Source: Hofstenia miamia (Eukaryota; Xenacoelomorpha; Acoela). Taken from it: a stretch of 64,000 nt of DNA. A program made the translations under genes and the position numbers. Shown here in pieces: positions 21,701 to 29,100 of this stretch. Under the pieces are notes generated by a model. That model was not told the DNA's origin. It worked only from the letters and a program-made list of their open reading frames with translations, and did no database searches. Every line of letters starts with the position of its first letter. Within the stretch, counting starts at the first letter, position 1. The DNA is taken from positions 1,267,639-1,331,638 of the forward strand of contig SCFE01000027.1 of NCBI GenBank assembly GCA_004352715.1, written 5' to 3'.

Positions 21701-24700
21701 AACTATTAATGGTGTATTCAATCTGAAAGCACCACAGGATAGAGAAGAGTCTCCTTTTTCTTTTCGCTCTAAATCCGCGCGCTGTCCTTGTCTCATCGGC
21801 CTCGGGCCCCGCGAACTCTGACTTTGCGCACGGCACGCCTCAATGGGTTTGAAATATCTTTGCACATATCAAGAAACTGTCAAAGTTCTTTGTTGCCTCC
21901 AGAGGTTCAAAACCTTTTAAATACACTAGGCATGGAGAGAATTCCAAAAATTTGAAAATTTTCAAGAAAACTTGCCTTAATCTATTCAACAATCTCTGCC
22001 ACAGCAATAAGCTTTATTAGAAATTTTCAACATTGCATTAAAGTATGTTCCCCAAGATTTTCAAATTTGGAAACGGGCTTGGAGAAAATTCTTTGTAAAT
22101 GTGGAAAAACGGTTTGTCCTTTAAAACGTACGCTAGGCTGTTTAAGGTTAAAGTCATGTTTTGAAAAATGCATTTTGTGAAGAAATATAGCAAAAATGTG
22201 TATGCAGACAGTTTATTGCAGGTATTCTGAATTAAAACCATACCCATAACTTTGAGATGCGAAGACATCGTAGTGAAATAATTGGTGTTGTTTGCAGTAC
22301 ACATTAAAATTCCAGCATCCTCCAACTTTAATTTATCAAATGTGTAGTTAACGGATAGTGTGCTGGATTCTGAAATTGTTTTTCCATTTAGTTGAAGTGT
22401 CATTTGCTGGACTGGGGGATTCCATTGCAGAGTTGAGCAATGCACTGTTAGTGATTGTCCAAGAACTACTTCAAATTGTTTTGAAAATTGAATTTCATTT
22501 CGATCTAATGACGATAGTATAACTCTAGTACCTGGGATAAAAACGTATACAGCATATTGAAAAACAAGTCTCAAAGCTTCAAGGGATTCAACTTTAATAT
22601 TTATTGTTGAACAAACTATGAACAGTCTGCATAAAGAAAATAACTCAGTGAAGTAGAATTTAAACCAGATAATAAACCAATCATTAATTTGTACAAAAAC
22701 TGTTTTTATATGCTTGTAATAAGTCATTAACATATTTGCCGCAATCATCATCATGTTGTTAGACATGAATGAATGACGTATTTTGGGGAGGGGGTTTGTT
22801 GAAGGCAGTTACTTTGATATTCAGCACAATGCCGCATTGATGGAGCTATGTGTCTGCTTGCTTGCAATCAAATGAAGCAATTATATATTTGTTTTAGAAA
22901 CACTAAGCGCAATTCGCAGTGCAAAATGCTGCATACGAAATGCTGGATCAATCAAGTTCTGAACCAGGGAGATAAATGGGTCAATTTTTTTGGACTCGAA
23001 TGGTCTTTCTAAATTTGAACTGACTTGCTCACTTGGGTCTGGAGAATGAATTGCAAGCTTTCAAAACAATTGACACGAGTAAGACTAATTAAAACAAAGT
23101 AATTAATGTCAGCATTATTTTAAATATTGGCCTGACCCAATTAGTACCAGATAAAATGGCGAGATCGGGTGGTTTTTACTCTATTTTGAAATTGGCACAC
23201 TACTTTTCCTCAATACTCCCCAGAAATTTTTCTGTCTTCATTTGGTTCACACAATGCAGAAGCGGCCTCGACTCTTGTGTGAGAGTCGCCATCATATCAA
23301 TAGTGTATTATCAGGTTCTGTTTCAAGCTCTTTTCTACTAAATTTTGTAGCAAGTTTCTTTGAGATGGTTTAATGGAATGCCAGGTGGGAAGGCATAAAT
23401 CAATGCTACTTGTCACTCTCATTATCTCACTCCACGACTCTTTTTTTAAATCAAAACTAACTATTGTCACCGGAAATATTGCTAATCCTTTGATTATATG
23501 AAATAGCCCAGGCCAAAACGTATTCGTAGTAATATCTTGAAAACTGTCAAGTACATAGACTCTAAGGTCCGCTAAGTAATAAAATTTGAATATATTAATT
23601 TGCTAAAAAGATGAATGAACACCTTTTTGTCATAAATTATAAGAATGTGATGTCAAATTTTCTCAATCTTGAATTGGGATGTAAAGTGACTCTTAATGTG
23701 TACATTTGTCAGCTATGCTCAATTTTAACCCTTAAGCGGTTAGTCAGAAGTTTTGATTAGGAAATTTCTGCTATGTTACTTCTAAAACTAATACAATAAT
23801 GGACAACCAATTTTTATATCTAAATATGAACCACAGTTTCAGGGTCATTAGGCTGTTGATAGTTCTTGTTTTCATTTAATTTAATAAACCAAACAAATGT
23901 ATGTATACATTTTTCAATAAATTTTGTAAACTTCTTTCTCACTAGAGTTCGACATAAAAATAAAGAAATTTTTATGGAAAAATCCAATTTATTTCAATTT
24001 GAGTAAAATACTTACATGCTATGTCGATGAATGATGTTGATTCTGAACTAAACAAAGCATTTTCAGCAAAGCATGTTAAATATCCACCATCTTCCTTTGT
24101 TAACTGTGCCAATGTATACGTAACTCTATCAGATTTTGTTTGCGCCAGTACATCATTATTTCTGTGAATAACAATTGTATCAACTGGAGGAACACTTTTT
24201 GAAACACTGCAAGATAAGCTTAAATTTGAGTTAACTTCAGCAATTATGAAAGATTGGAATTCCAATTTTGGCTTTTCTAAACATGCAATATCTTTTTAGA
24301 CTTACTGACAAGCACTTACCCCCTAAAATTATGACAGAAGCAGCATTTGAAGTGAAGGCTCCATTAGTAGCACTGCATGCAAGGATCCCCTCATCCTGGG
24401 ATGATATACTATTGAATGTGTAGTTAACTATACTGCTATTTGATTGTGCTAAAGTAACATTGCCTTTGTAAAGCTTAACGCATTGAATGGGAGGATATGA
24501 TTCAACTGCACTGCAAGAGATTGATAAAGATGTATTCATCTTTGCAATAAATGATGAAGAGAAGGATAACTTAGGTCTATCTAAATATACAAGTCACAAT
24601 ATAAAAAATAAAATTTTATACTTACATGCTACGACTATTACAGATGTTGATGTATAAATGACAACACCATTTTCAGCAGAACAATTAATTCCTCCAGCAT

Positions 24701-26138
24701 CATGTTCGGATACATTAAAAAATGTGAAGAGAATAATACTGCTATTTGATTGTGCTAAAGTAACATTGCCTTTGTAAAGCTTAACGCATTGAATGGGAGG
24801 ATATGATTCAACTGCACTGCAAGAGATTGATAAAGATGTATTCATCTTTGCAATAAATGATGAAGAGAAGGATAACTTAGGTCTATCTAAATATACAAGT
24901 CACAATATAAAAAATAAAATTTTATACTTACATGCTACGACTATTACAGATGTTGATGTTGAATTGAACCTACCATTTTCTGCAAAACAAAAAATTTCTC
25001 CAGCATCATGTTCGGATACATTAAAAAATGTGAAGAGAATAGAACTGGAATTTGATTGGGTTAGAGTTTCATTGGCCTTGTAAAGACGAATGGATTTTAT
25101 TGGTGGTTTTGATTCACTAGCGCTGCAAGAAATTTGTAATTCTGAATTTTCTTTAGCGATATAGGAAGATGGGAAACTTAAGCTTGGCCCATCTAAAACA
25201 AATGTAGCTCATAGGGAATAGGAAAATCTGTACTTACATGTAACAATTATTGTAGATTTAGACGTTGAATTGAACCTACCATTTTCTGCAAAACAAAAAA
25301 TTTCTCCAGCATCATGTTTTGATATATTAGAAAATGTGAAGAACAAAGAACTGAAATTTGATTGGGCTAGAGTTTCATTGGCCTTATAAAGATGCATGGA
25401 TTGAATTGATGGGTTGGATTTGCTAACACTGCAAGAAATTTGTAAATTTGTGTTCTCTTCAGCAGTAAATAAGGATTGAAAATTTATTCTTGGTTCATCT
25501 AAACAATTATTACGTTATAAAAACTCAGGAAATCTCTACTCACATATTACAGATATTGTAGAAGTGGATGTTGAATTCAAAACAGTATTTTCAGCAATGC
25601 ATAGGATACTCCCAGCATCATTTATTCCAATATTTACAAATGTGAAGTTGACAATACTGATATTTGACTCGGCAAGAAGGAGGTCATCCTTGTAAAGTAA
25701 AATGCATTGTACTACAGGGTTTGATTCTGCAACACTGCAAGCTATTAATAATGTTGTGTTAAGCTTCACAATAAATGAGGTTTGAATTAATGGTGGTGAT
25801 ATATCTAAGAAAGGTCATTTAGCTTTTATTAAAAATTAAATACTCACTTACATGCTACTTCTATATATAACGTGGAGTTTAATGACAAAGCAAAATTTTC
25901 AGCAATGCACATAATTTCCCCAGCATCTTCCTTTCTAACAGTTTCAAATGTGTAATTAACAAAATTGGAAGTTGATTTTGCTAGAGTCCTATTTTCTTTA
26001 ATAAGAGTGATAAAGTTCAATTCCGGGTTGTATTTGCCAACACTACAACTAATTGATAAACTTACTGTTAATTTCCAATTTGTTTGTTCTGAATTTTTTC
26101 ATACTTAAGAAATTGCTCAATATTCATACAATATTCAT

Positions 26139-26189
<51 letters not shown>

Positions 26190-29100
26190 GTATATTATAA
26201 TCCCTGGTTTAACTGTTCTCCAATGTACATGTATTTCAGTCTAATTGTTTATGCATGTAAAATAATTTGAAATAATCAAGTTATGTATATGTACATGCAG
26301 TGTTGTAACCGTGCCGTTATTGTGCCATGCCTGTGCCCATTTCTACAGAAATTTTCATGTTCGTGCCCACATAAAATACGCATCAAATATACTTGCAATT
26401 TTCATTTTCTAAATCTATTAATTTGCATGTTAAAATCATCGAAAATCTATCATAGAGGTATAATATAATATGCCTCATACATTTAACAAAAAATTTATAG
26501 ATTTTCGTGCCGTGCTCGTACGGCCAAGCACGGTTCCAACACTGTTGCATGCGTATGTGTGTATATATGTAATAGGTCTAATTCTCAAGCTATTCCACAA
26601 AAATAAAAGCTATAGTTTCAGGGAATGATACTATTTGAAAGAAGTAATTTCAGAACAACGTTTATTTACAATAGGTCAATATTAATGAGGTGTCTTAAAT
26701 TCTATTTCACTCATTGAATTGACTAAGTATATTTAGAATAACATTTATTCTTGACAAAATATCCAGTATATCTATTATTATAAATGCATCACATATCTTT
26801 GACAATAAGTATACATACTTACAATATAGATTGATATCTTCAACGCTGCTATTAATTTGCCACATGTTGTTTTCGAAACCCATAAATAATACTTGGCATT
26901 GATATTTTCCCGACGACATAATTGACAAACGTAAGAGGTTGTTTGTACTTCCACTCACTATTAAACTCCCATTGAAAAACCAACTATAAGTGATATTCCG
27001 TGAAAACCTGGGAAATCCGCCAACTTTTTGACATTGGAGTTGATCGTTAATGAATAAATTGAAGTTTGTATTTGGAACACTAGATGACACAATGCTGCAA
27101 GATGTTGGGTATTCTATTTCTAAATTAAGTAAAGTTGAGAAACATTTCTAACGTCTGGATTCATTAAAATTGAAATAGATAGAATGTCAGTGATAACCAA
27201 TTAATACTGTAAAATTGCGGCGACTTATGGTATATTTGATTTGAAAGTACTGTGCTATCTAAGTGTTTTCGACAGTAAATTTATATTAAAAAATTGTCTT
27301 AATAGTAACTTAAACCAGATTCTCATTTTTTTATGAATTGTATATTCAACCATGTGAATCTTAAAATCTTAAAATCGTTTTATTGATGTACATTAGGTCT
27401 GTTCTATATATCTATGTATATGTATTTCGTGTAGCACTAATCTTCATGTAGATTTTTCGTAGAAAATACAAAGCATTAAATAGAATATTACATATAAAAT
27501 CCATTGCCTTCATCAAATTTAAGAAATTCCATTTCACTGTCATCTTCTAATGTTGCATTAATAAAAATATAGTACTTATGTACATTATAATGTAACGTAA
27601 GAAACTTAAGTTGCTAACTTCAGAAAACGAATTCATGTAATTTTGTAATTTACCTATTTTGCAATGTCATACAAGCAGCGCAATGCAGCTTCAATTTAAT
27701 TATTTTCATGCTGTTGGTGTGTTTTTTTCAGTTATATTTCCGGCTGGGATTTATATGTTTAAAATATCCCGAAGTATGCGTCATCAAACAGTGCGCAGAA
27801 ATTTCGAAAAAACGTTTTAAGATATAAATTAAAATTACATTAAAGGAACAAATATTCAATCACCAAGTTATGCACTTTTCAATAAAAAACAATTTTTATA
27901 TTGATTTAGACTCCATTAATGGATATGACAGTTTAATTATGCTTCTTTTTAATAGCACAGTTGAAGGTTTTCTTGTTGCATCAAGCAATTATAGTTAAAT
28001 AATATTTAGCTACGGATATAACGCGCTGAGCATACTGACACGGACAAACCGACGGGCCTATTTTCATGGGTGAGGGCTATGGGCCGTGCACGGACACGGA
28101 CACGGACAAATTAATTGAGCGACTATTAATTATTACAGATTTTTAGCAAGAGCAGTCAATTGTAGCTCATTTGATGAAAATACAGTTATCATTTGTAGTA
28201 TCTTATGTTTCAATACTGACCAGATAAGATCAATAATAATCATGTCTAGGCCAAAGCATGTCCAGTCCAAAAGTCCAGATCTGTATGGAAGGAAGCGCTT
28301 CTTTCTTAAAGATATGAGGTAGCACATAGCAGCTGCGTCTGCAGAACATCCTGATATTTGGTTGCATTCATTAGGTCCTTCAGCGCTAATGCAACTCACT
28401 ACATCACTTTCACGATAAATTGCCTGGGATTATACACATGTGTGGCTTTCACATCTTCATTGACAATTGAAAGTTGTACTACCCGTCCTGTGATGACGCC
28501 TAATGATGTGGCCAAAATGGGATGACTAATATTCGGTATGGTTGTAATGTATCAAATGAAATGACCAACTTTATGTGGTGAATCACAAGCTCCCAGATTA
28601 TGCTTAACGCGTCTATGGCGATGTTCACCAGCAATGCATTTAATAATGATTTGTGTATTTATATGTGTGTGTGTATGTATGTATGTGTGTGTAGATACAG
28701 TGTTATCCCAAATAGAATGCATTGTCGGATAACCAATGGTCTAGTAATGGGATCAAAGGCCAATAATGGCCATTCATTTGCCAACTAACAAAACAAAAAG
28801 TATTAAAAATCTTAAAATTCCACAATTTTACAAAGAAATGATTATATTATTGTATGTGCATTGCATTAAAGTCTAATTTCAATTTCCAAAAGTATTATTT
28901 ATCAGTTTCTTTTAGACAATGGCCCCTTAATGGCATTACTGGATTGATCTAGCGAACAAATACTAATTATAGTGATTTACAATTTTGCCTGATCAAATTA
29001 AATTTCATAAAAAATGACGTTACTTACCCTTCAGTAGTTGATAACACAATTTAGTATGCCAACTCTTGTTTTTGTGAGCACTGTATAATGAATTCAATCA

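Noticed and set aside
22038-22766. A single 242-codon open frame around an Ig domain, as an independent gene
   Set aside because: Good splice signals within it (acceptor before 22531, donor after 22244) fit the phase-1 pattern of the other exons, and the flanking parts are not protein-like.
23269-23288. Hairpin CGACTCT-TGTGTG-AGAGTCG
   Set aside because: A 7-bp stem is expected by chance in a window of this size and has no supporting context.
24793-25083. Plus-strand open frame opposite the Ig exons
   Set aside because: It is an antisense shadow of exons 7 and 8.
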